From Rhexocercosporidium sp. MPI-PUGE-AT-0058 (taxonomy: Eukaryota; Ascomycota; Leotiomycetes; Helotiales), in assembly GCA_020746875.1 (NCBI GenBank), contig JAGTJL010000043.1, positions 80,284-144,283 of the forward strand: a stretch of 64,000 nt of DNA, read 5' to 3'. The notes beneath the pieces were generated by a model. It made no database searches. It saw only the letters and a program-made list of their open reading frames with translations, and was not told the origin of the DNA. Position 1 is the stretch's first letter; each line of letters starts with the position of its first letter. The translations under genes were made by a program, and so were the position numbers. Shown here one piece after another: positions 46,289-56,980 of the stretch.

Positions 46289-47110
46289 ACCGATATTAAA
46301 AGGTTATAGAATATATATAAGGTGATTAAGGAAATAAAATAAGAATATATAATTCTTTATATACTTAAGTTAAAAAGAAAGCTAGTAATAAGACTCGTGG
46401 CTATTTAAGAGTAACATCTTCTATAGTTTTAATAGTCCGGCATAAGAATATTTAATTAAATAATAAGTATATTTTATGATTATATCGTTATTTATATATC
46501 CAGATAATGATATATTTAATGTCTCGTTTTTAATAAGGTTTAAAAATATTTAATTCTTTATTATCTTCTTTTTAAGAGTTAATAAAATAATAAAAGAGTA
46601 TTCTTTTTATCTCCTCGAATTGTCTTGATTATAGTAAGAGATTTGCGATTCTTTAGTGAAGTCGTATAAACCTCTTTAATAGTTATTAAAATAATAACTA
46701 ACTCTTTAGTAAAATAACTAACTCGCACTTTAAATTCGTCCATATTCAGTAGTTTCTTTCCTCTATTAATCTTATATTTCTTTATTGCCTCGTCTAATTT
46801 AGCGAACCACTTCTTCACGTCTTCTTCTGTATGAGATTCGAGTCTGGCATACTTAATTAGCTTAGTCTTAATCGTATAGAGATTCGGGTTATTCTTTAGT
46901 TAATTAGTAAACCAGCGTTTAAACGGTAGACCGAGAGAAAGAAATTTAATTTATAAACGTTAATAATTAATTTAATATAAATTATATATAGAATTACCTT
47001 TTGCAAATGCTTAATAGCTACTCTAATTATCGCATGGGTTGCACCCAAGCCGGCTTCCCATTGCTCGTAATAATACTATCGAATAGCCTCTTCCTGCGCC
47101 GCTATTAAGA
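46289..47110 (-). pseudogene. Pogo/Fot1-type transposase, N-terminal half (second element)
   Basis: From right to left: a CENP-B-type DNA-binding region around 46940-46800 (RFKRWF-like, then NNPNLYTIKTKLIKYARLES), WFAKLDEAIKKYKI, and the start of the DDE domain at about 46755 (LLNMDEFKVRV, family NMDETGFRxG, so the first catalytic Asp is kept). IKEVYTTSLKNRKSLTIIKTI follows. The segment 46818-46579 is still open. It is a different member from the transposon at 17526. It is broken at 46288 by Gypsy copy 2, with the remainder at 28560-29091. Confidence 0.78.
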
Positions 47111-47138
47111 TGATATTATGATATTATTGCCGCCATAG

Positions 47139-47543
47139 CGATTAAAGCCTTTAGAGGCATTCCGAGTCTTATGCTTCAGCTTATATATCGATTAGTGTAA
47201 TACATCTTCCTTTATATAAAAAATACGCGCTGTTCTTTAGTAGCTTTATAAGGTTATTTAAAGCCCAATTCCTTACCTTTTAAAAGGCTCGATTATATGC
47301 GGACTTCGTATCATAAATAGAATAAAAGTTATTAAATGATACTAAAATATTTAGAAAAAATCGACTAGTGGAATCGATGTAGTCGCGTCACGAAGTATTA
47401 CAGTCGCGATCAAAAGTACGTGATTTTTGGTGGGGATTTACGATTATCATTATCTGAGCTGTGATACTTGCTTTCCTGTAACACTCGCTTTCCTTGACTG
47501 TAAGCGAGAGCTCGCAGAATTATAGGCAGCGCACTGACTATTA
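47139..47543. repeat. ~405-bp dispersed repeat, copy 2
   Basis: Same two ends as copy 1 at 3543-3949 (CGATTAAAGCCTTTA ... GCGCACTGACTATTA) and alignable throughout. It abuts the 5' side of the pogo-type transposase on its left and normal-composition island sequence on its right, so its right end marks the edge of the AT-rich block. Confidence 0.8.
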
Positions 47544-48116
47544 CCCCACCATTTCCAATGACCAAATCCTTCACTGAATGCACTCCACTTGCCGGAGTAT
47601 ACCCGAGTTACACCACGACACTTTGTTCCAAAAGTTGCATCCATGTTAAGCGAAGGGTTACACTGCATGCATACCCAACAAGAAGATATGCCCATCCAAT
47701 AAACACACGCCATTGCAAGCAGATGATACTAATAAGGTTCCAGGGCAGCCTTACTTTGAAGAACAACACTCCAAGGCTTTTTTTGAGGCATACCTCACTC
47801 CACGTCACTTGAGAACATATCAGCACCCTCACTTCTCGCTGGAATCAATAATATCTCCACCTCTCTCCCGAAACATTGGCCCGTGCCCACTTCATTTCTC
47901 TAAAATTATTGGCACCTTCACTACTCTCGCTGGATTCGATCAACACCTTTAATTGTCCCATCTCTCTGGAAAACAGCGGCACATGCCCCCTCCCCAACTT
48001 TCTTCAAAACAACCCCGCTAACCAGCACCAAGCAAAAAGCTGCACAATATCAAATGAAATAATACAACAAGAACTCAGAACCTAAACCTCAAACTCCTCA
48101 AAACCTCAAACACAAA
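47544..48116. promoter_or_regulatory. 5' flank of the LURP-like gene
   Basis: Normal composition and no supported coding. The last 120 bases are C/A-rich and poor in G, as in many ascomycete 5' leaders, and the ATG at 48117 sits in a favourable CACAAAATG context. Confidence 0.35.
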
Positions 48117-48821
48117 ATGTCCAACAAGGCCCCAACCTCCGAAATCCAAGTCCAAGAAATCCCAGCACCATCTCTTACAACAATCCCCACCAACCCCACC
48201 CCAACCATCCTCCGCTCCTACCGCATAACCAGCACCTCAATCTGGACGCGCAAATTCAAAATAAAAATCCAACCTTCCAACACCGCAATCTACACCCTAA
48301 AATTCACCTCCTCCATCCCCGGTTTCACCATGGTCCTCTCTACCACCACGCCCACAATCGCCGCAGCCGCAAAAGTCTCCCTCTTCGCCGACACCACCAC
48401 CCTCGCCCTCGGCGACCCCTCTTCCAAACCAGATGTTTCCCAAAAAATAGAAATGATAATAAACTCAGCCTGGAAACACAATTCCTACGACCTCTCCCTG
48501 CAACTCCCTCCCCCTCACGATTGCCCCAACATACCCCCACCGCTAGAAATGCAATGGAAAGGAACCAACTCCGTGTCAGGCTTCATGAAGAAAATGGATA
48601 GGGGAATGCATCATAAGCTTGTTGAGACAAGAACGAATCGGTTGCTGGCGAGGTATGTGCATAATTCTTGGAGTATGGATGTTGCTGGGGTTGTTGAGGT
48701 TTTGGGCGTGCCAGAGGGAGTTGCGGATGGGGAGTGGTGGGATTTGTTCGTGTTGATGGCGGCGTTGGCGGTTGCGGAGAAGACGTTGAAGGTGGTTGAG
48801 ATGATGGTGCAGAGTCTGTGA
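48117..48821 (+). CDS. Probable LURP-one/Tubby-C-like domain protein, 234 aa
   Basis: Intact frame from ATG 48117 to TGA 48821, without introns or RIP-type stops. After a Pro/Thr-rich lead (1-35) comes a beta-rich body: IWTRKFKIKIQPSNTAIYTL, a central FADTTTLALGDPS, then MQWKGTNSVSGFMKK and KLVETRTNRLLARYVHNSW. It ends with an amphipathic helix, LFVLMAALAVAEKTLKVVEM. The 'WKGT...K...RLLARY' order recalls the LURP-one-related/Tubby-C-like fold seen in small fungal proteins of unknown function, sometimes linked to membranes. The first half is coded in strongly C-rich DNA (G-poor), the second in G-rich DNA, an odd strand-composition switch at about 48590. It stands alone between repeats. Confidence 0.6.
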   Translation: MSNKAPTSEIQVQEIPAPSLTTIPTNPTPTILRSYRITSTSIWTRKFKIKIQPSNTAIYTLKFTSSIPGFTMVLSTTTPTIAAAAKVSLFADTTTLALGDPSSKPDVSQKIEMIINSAWKHNSYDLSLQLPPPHDCPNIPPPLEMQWKGTNSVSGFMKKMDRGMHHKLVETRTNRLLARYVHNSWSMDVAGVVEVLGVPEGVADGEWWDLFVLMAALAVAEKTLKVVEMMVQSL

Positions 48822-49753
48822 TTGTGTTAGTGGTATAATGGATGGGCTTCGGGCTGTGGTGGGAATTGGCGGCTGCGTTAGGTTTGGTGGGTGAAGATGT
48901 AATGTTTCCTTGTACGCGTCGAGATGTAGGACTTACAATTGCGAGGCCTGGTGGTATATTCGGAGTTGATTTAGGAATGGGTATGGTGCAACGAAGGGAA
49001 GCTCGAGAAGATTTCCTGAAAACATCTGTTCATCTTTTGGCATGGTAGAAGGGATCTTTGTTTGGATACTTGAGTGGTGCACTTGCTACTTTATTGGCAG
49101 ACGCAAAATGGGGACTGTAAACAAGCTTCCACCGGCAGGACCAACTACGGTCTATCTAAGGCAAGTTGAGATGTTAGTTATGTTAGCTACTTAAATTAAC
49201 CATGTCATCCCAACGTCCACCTCCGCTTTTTCCTCTTTTTCCAATTTCACGCTTTTGTCCACTCCCTCCTGTGTCTCCCAGTCGTCCTCTATTCTCCCAT
49301 ACGTTGGAGGGTATAATTTCTCCGGGAAAGGCGATGTATGCTTTTCGAGTCGTTCGGTATGCAGAATAAGGCCGGTACCACCAAGAAGGTGATTCATTTC
49401 AGTGGCGGAGTGGCAGTGATGGAGGGATTTTCATCAAGGTTTGCTCCTGAATATGGTGGAAATTCAAAATATGGCAAGCAGAATCACCTCGGTGGGAAAG
49501 TTGCACCGATGAGAGGGGCTTGGGTATACGATGACTGGCGGATACCTGATCTTGAAACTTATGCGCAGGGGATGATCGTCGCGGAGGAGGGGCCTGTGGT
49601 GGTGCTCAGCTTGTCCTGTCTCTCGACGTAAGGTGAGTCAGGGCACATGTGAAAATTCTGCGGCAGAGACTTCCCGTTCTGGATATCAAGTTGAGGCGGA
49701 GAGAAATACAGCAGCAATAGTTAAAGGTACGTAGACTTAGACTTAGACTTAGA
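48822..49753. other. Island sequence downstream of the LURP-like gene
   Basis: Normal composition. A 97-codon frame at 49338-49631 has no recognisable motif and no supporting context, so I do not call it a gene. At 49733-49755 there is a short hexamer array (AGACTT x 3.8) directly against the helicase-repeat 3' end. Confidence 0.45.
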
Positions 49754-50001
49754 CTGTCTCTAATTTCCAGCTTTTCCCTTAGGGAATAATAGCAAAAATA
49801 CGTAAAAGCTTTAACTAATAGTCCTTATATAATAAACGAAAAATATATATAATAAATAATTCTTATTAACTTTATTAATAAATAAAGTTTAGCGCAATAA
49901 TTCGTATTCTTTTATTAAAAATCGTTTATAATTTTAAAACCGCTTATTATTTTACCTTTTTTATATATATAACTTTTAATTATTATATATTACTTTAAGA
50001 A
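49754..50001 (-). repeat. Helicase-repeat 3' end, copy A (248 bp)
   Basis: It begins at CTGTCTCTAATTTCCAGC and runs collinear with 51598- and 56981- until TACTTTAAGAA at 50001, where the match stops. It is therefore the same end of the element as copies B and C, with everything upstream missing. Confidence 0.85.
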
Positions 50002-51597
50002 ATAACTACCTCCTATGTGACGGTGGTGTTTCGGTAAAACACTAAAACTCGGGTGCTGTGATTGGCCCAAGCGCTATTAACTAAGGCGGTTTCCGGTAAG
50101 ACACCATTCGGTAAGACACTAGTTTGCTTATCTTATTATTTCCGTCTTAAATTCGACTCTTTTTGCGTATAAATATAATGTTTTTATATAATTTAATACA
50201 TTAAGTGATTATATATTATATTTATAAGTCTTATATTATTCTTAAGCGCTTAAGTTAAAATCGTCACTTACGAGCGAGTTTATATAAGCTTAGCACTGTG
50301 ACGGTCATTGAGACGGAGCCTATTAAAGGTTTTTCGTCTTGTAATATATAAAACATATCGAATGTTTCGACTGCCTTTAGTCTTACGACACGGTGCGACG
50401 GTAGACGGAAGACGGAAGATAAGACGTGAGGCTAAGAATATATACCTCGAGAGAGAGACGCTAGGCCGGATGCAGGAGATACTATTAAAGGCCTTCTTTT
50501 TATCGCTCCTTCCTCCCGTCTTATTAAGGCTTAGAGATATATCCTCTTAAGTCTTTCGCTTCTTTTTTCTCTTACGCTTTAATATCTTTACTTAATAGCA
50601 AGCTTTATTTTCGAAAAGAGTGTCGCTTAATGCCGCATTGCCGAGGGCTTTCGAGATAGTTATTTTAATTAAATATCGTTAAGTATTATTTTATAACAAA
50701 AGACAGACTTTAATAGCTTTCTTTAGCTATTATTAAGAGGTTTATATATAAATATACTAGAGTTAGACTCTTAATTAGCTTTATAAGGACCGTTTTTAAC
50801 GAAAGAGCTAATTAATTAAAACGAAAAGCTTTAAATGTAACGCTTTTATATAATAATAAAAGTTTTCGTAAATATAAAAGATTTTGTCGAAGGCGGAGTT
50901 AATTCTTATTAATTATATTTAAAAAACTGTTTCTTAAGTATATTTAAATTGCCTTAAATTACAATCGCGAAAGTATTCTTAGTTTTCTCGATAACTTCTT
51001 ACTTTTTTATAACTTTAATTTCTTTATTTAACGCGTCTTTATTAACTTAAATATAATATCGAAGAGTTACTTACTCGTGCTTATTTCTTTTTAATTATAG
51101 TTTTCTTAAGTTTAGAATTATAATTCGAGTGTAATTCTTAATAAGTTTTTTAATTTTAAAGCATTTCTTATATAAATCGCGCGTTAAAAAGACTTCTGCC
51201 TCCATTTTAATATTATAATCCCTTAACCGAAAGAGCTCGCTTAAGAGTACTCGAATAAGTTTATTGATATTACGAAGTTCCTTAAGACAATCGCTCGAAT
51301 GAGTTTATCGATATTACGAAGTTCTTGGGGACAATCGCTCGAATCGGTTTATTAATATCACGAAGTTCTTAAGGACAATTATAAGCAAATTATAATATTA
51401 ATTATAACTCGACGTTATAACGTTCCCGGGGACAACCGTAAGTAAACTATAACATTAATTATAACTTGACGTAGCTTGCATAAATATGTCCTTATGCCTT
51501 TTTATAATATATCTTAAAAAAGTGAGTTAAAAAGTAATAATTATGAAATTTTACGTAATATTAAACTTCTTTTATTTAAAAGGCATAGTTTAAAAGC
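50002..51597. repeat. Unclassified RIP-mutated repeat DNA with small internal repeats
   Basis: AT-rich except for a less mutated patch at 50308-50550, whose 80-codon frame I cannot assign. The word CGGTAA(A/G)ACAC occurs three times at its left edge (50032, 50094, 50109), once within the palindrome GTGTTTCGGTAAAACAC, as transposon subterminal repeats often do. No partner TIR was found. Confidence 0.4.
51250..51475. repeat. Tandem repeat, 3 x 44 bp plus two related longer units
   Basis: Units at 51250-51293, 51294-51337 and 51338-51381 share CTCGAAT..GTTTAT..ATAT and CGAAGTTC, then (T/A)GACAATCG. Two further units (to about 51475) share GACAA(T/C)(T/C)..TAAG.AAA.TATAA.ATTAATTATAACT. The differences are mostly transitions. 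Confidence 0.8.
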
Positions 51598-53321
51598 CTG
51601 TCCTTAATTTCCAGCTTTTCCCTTAGGGAATTACAGCAAAAATACGCGAAAGCTTTAATTAGTAGTTCTTATATAATAGACGAAAAATACATATAATAAA
51701 TAATTCTTATTAACTTTATTAATAAATAAAGTTTAACGTAATAACTCTTGTTTTCCTATTAAAAATCGTTCGTGATTTTAAAACCGCTTATTATCTTACC
51801 TTTTTTATATATATAACCCTTAATTATTATATATTACTTTAAGAACTAACTTTAATATAATTTCTAATTAAATTTTAATTTATTTTAACTTATATTTATA
51901 CTTTTTTTTATTTTAAATAATTACGTTACTTTAATATATCTTTATTAATTACTTCCCCTTTTCGAGTATTCTCTCCTTACTTATATTAATCCCCTTATTT
52001 TAATATTAATTAACTTTATAAATAATAATTTAAATATTTAATTATTTTATAAGTTTTTATTTATAAAGTAATTAACTTAAATTCCATTTTTATTATACGT
52101 TATTAAAGCTATATCCTTTACTTTCTATATTCGCAAGAGCTAAAATATAACTATATTTAGAAGCTCTTTATTTTTTTTAATTTATAAAAGAAATAATCTT
52201 TTCAATTGTTAATCGAGACATATTATCTTTATAATTTATTTTATTTTAACTTAAATTATAATATATATAAAGATTATTTATATTTAATACTAAAAAACGT
52301 CCTACTTACTTTTAAGCCCTTTACTTAAAACCTTAATTAAATTATTTACATTAGCCGCTTCTTAAACTTTATAAGCCCTAAAAATATCCTTTAGCCTCTT
52401 AACCTTTTAATTTAATATTCCTATATTTTTTATAATATTATTTTATATATAACTCGTCTTCTTATATAATATAAGAATTACTTTATACGGCATATAATAC
52501 CTCTAATATAGCCCCGACTTAAATACCTTCTGCCTTATTATTACTACTTTTATTTTTTACTTCTTATATATTAACTGCTTCGCGTCGCAATTATTGCATT
52601 TAATTTATAAATGCGTCGCTTTCTCTGTATTTCCTTATAATTAATATTATAAGTATTTTATTATTATTCCTCTTCCTTTTAATAGTCCTTTTATTATACT
52701 TGCGGTCTCGCTTATTATCTTCTTATTTACCTTTATTAATAACTAATTCTTTATTATCTTAGCGTACGCCGAATCACTTATTTACGTTATTATAAAAACC
52801 GAATTAAATAACCTTTATACTTATATAAGCTAAAAACCTCGTCGTTTAAAATATAAACTTATAATTATTTCTTTATTTATAAGCCTTATCTTACTTAATA
52901 ACTTTATATTATTTTCGATTTCAGTCCTTTAAGCTTTAATAATTTACGAACCTTCTTACTTTATAATTAATACATCCCTTCGCCTTAATCTACTTCTTAT
53001 ATTTAAACCCTTTAATGCCTATTTATTTATAAGTTTAAGTGTCTTTGGAATTCTCGAAGGCAAAGTAATAATACGCGGAGATTCTTTTATTACGTAAGAT
53101 AAGCTTAAAGTTATAACATTTACTTTCGAGGACAAGCTATTATAATAATATCCTTTATTACTTTTAATTATATTCACTAATATTAAATTTAATATTATCG
53201 GCCTTAAAGACGTCGCATAAGTGCTAATTTAATTATAATTCCTTTTTAATAAATTAAACTATTTAACTAAAGGTGTCGCTATCGACGTCGCGGATATACT
53301 AGACTTATTATATTAAAGAAA
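51598..53321 (-). repeat. Helicase-repeat 3' part, copy B (1724 bp)
   Basis: Collinear over its whole length with 56981-58704, from CTGTCCTTAATTTCCAGC to ATATTAAAGAAA. In copy C the homologous sequence continues into a helicase gene, but here it stops at 53321. On the minus strand it reads as the low-complexity, charged C-terminal part of that protein with many Gln-codon stops. Confidence 0.85.
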
Positions 53322-53760
53322 CCATGAGCCAAAAAGGGCGTGGTCACTCAGCTTTAAATAAACAAGTTATGCAATTAAGACTAATACTCCGGATATTATA
53401 AACGCTATTGATTATAAATATATACTTCTTATTATTCTATCTTAATACGTTGGTTTGTAATACTCTTTTGAAGTTAGGAACTTCGTAGTCGATTTCGAGG
53501 TGATTCGCTTAATTTTCCCGATTGAATTTTAAACGTAAAACTACTTCTTATGTGAGGCTCCTTTTGCGGTCCAAAAGGGGGGCGCGGACCACTTGCGGCT
53601 CTATATCCCCCTGGCGGGCACGGATTTATATTCTAAAAAATTATATCTTAAAAAAAGTTAATAATAAATAATACTTTTGCTTATTTACGCTTATTAAAAG
53701 TCTTTATTTAATTAATAATATTATTATTATATCGCTAAACCTCGTTTATAATCCGTTTTA
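53322..53760. other. Spacer between helicase remnants
   Basis: No gene. A GC-richer patch at 53555-53625 contains the inverted words GAGGCTCCTTTTGCGG / CCACTTGCGGCTC; no element was identified. Confidence 0.35.
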
Positions 53761-53779
53761 TTAAGTAATTATATACCGG

Positions 53780-56700
53780 CGCTGCCAAACGTGCTTAGTT
53801 CTTAGCTAAAGCAGTATCGAGCGATACTTGCGGAGCGAGCCGCATCGTCTACTAAGTCCGGTTTTAAAAGCCTATTTAGTATATATCGATACGTTAACGC
53901 TACGGGACTTAAAGACCTTAAAGAAGGATAAGCTTAAGAGGCCGGTTGCCCCGATTAAGTACCTCTTAATTCACGCGGGGTTTCGCTATCTCTTCTACTC
54001 CCTCGAAGATCCTTTCTACATAATCCGCCTCTTGCGAATGCGGGACCATATACTTAGCTATAATAAGAAAAGTGCGAGAAAGTATAAGTCGACGCCGCTT
54101 TAAGAGAATTGCTTCCTTTAGACTTATTTTGCTAATAATGCCTTAATTATTTACTTTATTATTCTCAAGGGCGTAAAGACGCCGGACCCGGCTTATTCGA
54201 TTTTATTAATTAAGCTCGAGAAGGAATTATTTATAAAATTAAAAAAAGATTATAAGGATATGAAATACAATCTTAAGAAGCAAGCAATTATAATCCAGGA
54301 TATTAGAGATTTAAGGTCGGAAAGAATATTATAATTATACGATTTAACGCATTTTCTATCTTATATAATTACGCTAAAAGACAAGAAGATCTAGAGCTTA
54401 TATAAACTGCTACCGAAGAAAGAACTTAATATAAATAACGAGAATACTAAAGATTTTAATCTCGTCCGAATCCTAATTATAGCTAAAGTTGTCTTAAGAG
54501 ACGCCTATTAGTTATATAACGACACTTCGCCAGACCGGAAAATAATATAATAGCGGGCTAATATCTTAAATGAATTTTATATTAAGGCGTCGGGCAAAGC
54601 AAATAAGTTCCGGTATTATAAAAATACGTCGACCTTAATTACTTATTTTATTATTATAAAACAATTATTAATGTACTATTACCGAGTAATATACCGTAAA
54701 AGCGGTTATTTCACCCGGGCTTAGCTAAACTAAATATTACTTAGGAATATTATTTAATTAACTGCTCAGCAGATTTAGGCTATAAATAAAATTATAAATA
54801 TATTAGCTCTTAAAGATAAGGAGGAAGCTGAGCTGGCTTTAAAGCACGCTATTCGGCGATTATATTTAACTCTGATCTGCTATATTATTAGCAGCGTATT
54901 ATTTAAATCGCCCGTTTTGAGTTTCTGCGTTATATTAAGTAAGAAAATCCGTAAGAAAAGCCGAAGATTATAAGAAGAGCCGGGAAATTTCAATAATTAC
55001 TTATCGGCTCTGACTTAAATTGCTTAGCTCGTGCTCTTTAATTATACTTATTTTTAAGAATAAGATAATAAAGATTAAATCCCTATCTTTTTTACTAAGA
55101 TCTGCAAGAAGTTCTTTTAATAATTAGCCGAGATATTATTTAAGCATATTCTGCAGTAGAAGCTATATTTATTTAAAGTTAAAAAAGCTGCAATTATTAA
55201 GCATTAAGCCCGGTAGTCCTTAAACGGGCAAATAATAGAATATCGCGAAATGGAATTATAAATATCGCAGATCTCTAACTTAATAACTTTTAAATATTAA
55301 TAAGCTTATGCCCTGCTTTATAATAAGCTCTTATTCTAAGTAAAAAACCTGATTCTTATAGAATCGTAGCAGCTAAAAGATAACTTAAATTTAAAAGATT
55401 TTAGAAGCTCGTGGCTCTCGCATTTTAATAATGCCGAGTTTTTAAAAGATACTAAGCTCGCTTTCTTTCGGCGGATTTAAAGTAATATTAAGCTTTAAGT
55501 TATATTCTTAATAAAAGCTAAAAATAAGAATATAATTTTATATTTTAAAATTATAGACATTTACAAGTCATACGCTTAAGAGTTTTTACAGCCGTTATTA
55601 ATATTATATTATATCCCCGGCGGCTTATTATTACGAACGTCCGAGTTACTCTTAGTAATATAATATAATAATACTCGGCAGCGCTACTTATTTATTTAAG
55701 AAAAGCTATTAATAATTTATATTTAATATTATAAAAGTCAGTAATAGTCTGGGGCGTATAAGAATAATATCCGCTTTATTTTAAAAACGATTAGTGATTT
55801 ATTACTTCCGTATATTGCATTTGTTTTACTTTTAAAGCAATTATTCTTTTAATAATAAAAGCCTGATATACTTATCTCTTTATACTTTTAAGCGAAATTA
55901 AACGGGATAATATAAGTTAATAAGATACTTTCGGCTTACTTACGTAAAGCGTATACCCGAGTAAAAGTGCTTTATTTACATACTTTTAATTAGCAGCAAT
56001 TTATAATATTAATTACTAAAAAAAAGTTTTCCGTTAAAAAACAAGCGAACTTTAATCTTAAGAAAAGCGTCAAGGAAAATATTAAAAACGAATTAAATCT
56101 TATTACTTTAACTAAATAAAGCAATTATAATTATCGTACTTTTAATTATATATATACTAGCACTATTACGCTTATTATAAGTGCTTTATTATATTAGAAT
56201 TACCGAGCATTTAAGAGCTGACGTATATTATTCCGGTTCGATTATATTCTTTAAGAGAAGAGATTACGAGGCGCTTTAGAGACGCTATCACTGCGAATGC
56301 TTAATGCTTCTAAGCGTAGTCAGCTTCGCCGGAAGAAGGCTTATTTTAAGGCTGACTTATTAGTAATAGCACGGAAGTTATATTATAAACCGGATTTATA
56401 ATTCCAGGTTCCCGGTTAGCGGAATAGCGTTCTTGCTATTATAAGTCCTCGTTTAGCCGAGTAAGTAATTCTGGTAATAAGAACCGGCTCGGGCAAGATA
56501 ATAATTATTATAATTAATATTATTATTGCAGATACTAGGACTATTATCTTAATTTTATTAATAATTGCTTTACGGAATAATATATTAAAACGCTTTCACG
56601 AAGTAAGCATCCGGCCATTAATTTGGACGATAGATTACAAGCAGTCGGCTTTATTAATTATTATATTAGCCGAAGCAGCGTATACTTAAGGCTTCTTTAA

Positions 56701-56968
56701 ATATTATTATATTCAAGTCAGCAAGCAAAAACTCGATCGCATTACTATTAATAAGAGTTATTTCACTATTACCGCTAGTGATTACCGGCTATATATAATC
56801 TAACTAAGCTAGTACGTCCGGCAGGTCAGGACGCAGACGGTCTAGTTAATAGCAACTCTACCTCTTATAATACAAAAAAAGTTTATCGAGTATAATAAGT
56901 TAATGAAGCTTAGGGTTATCCGGGAATCGATTAATCGGCCGAATATTAAGTTAATAATTAGCTTTAAG
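53780..56968 (+). pseudogene. Telomere-linked (RecQ-type) helicase remnant, plus strand, 3' truncated
   Basis: One long frame is readable if TAA/TAG are taken as mutated Gln; I see no clear start codon. The first 91 codons from 53828 are still open (IKYLLIHAGFRYLFYSLEDP). A large N-terminal region follows with GGLLLRTSELLLV..YNNTRQR..LF and a later YYKSQ..SGAYKN.IRF (about 55615-55790), as in subtelomeric fungal helicases. The helicase core starts at about 56460: VILVIRTGSGK then Ile (Walker A Thr mutated), LDRITINKSYFTITASDYR (the DECH box region, mutated), LIATLPL (motif III, family LTATLPP) and INRPNIK (family T.RPNI.Y). It stops abruptly at 56968 against the tail of the next repeat, so motifs IV-VI are missing. 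It is non-functional. Confidence 0.7.
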
Positions 56969-56980
56969 ACCAGACTTAGG

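Noticed and set aside
6962..47138. Mitochondrial DNA origin for the very AT-rich blocks
   Set aside because: LTRs, target duplications, CG-rich words and nuclear transposon domains, with CA/TG loss, point to RIP-mutated nuclear repeats.
47541..47560. ACCCCACCATTTCC next to the 407-bp repeat resembles the pogo TIR at 17531
   Set aside because: Only about 14 bases, without the second TIR word, TA arrangement or a partner; likely chance.
49338..49631. 97-codon open frame MLFESFGMQNK...
   Set aside because: No recognisable motif, no good context, no splice signals; too weak to call a gene.
49754..49800. TTAGGG/CCCTAA-like words near the helicase-repeat end as telomere repeats
   Set aside because: Only single occurrences inside the repeat; the tandem hexamer present is AGACTT, not the TTAGGG telomere unit.
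53555..53625. GC-rich patch with inverted words as a transposon end
   Set aside because: No target duplication or second terminus could be matched, so the boundary cannot be supported.
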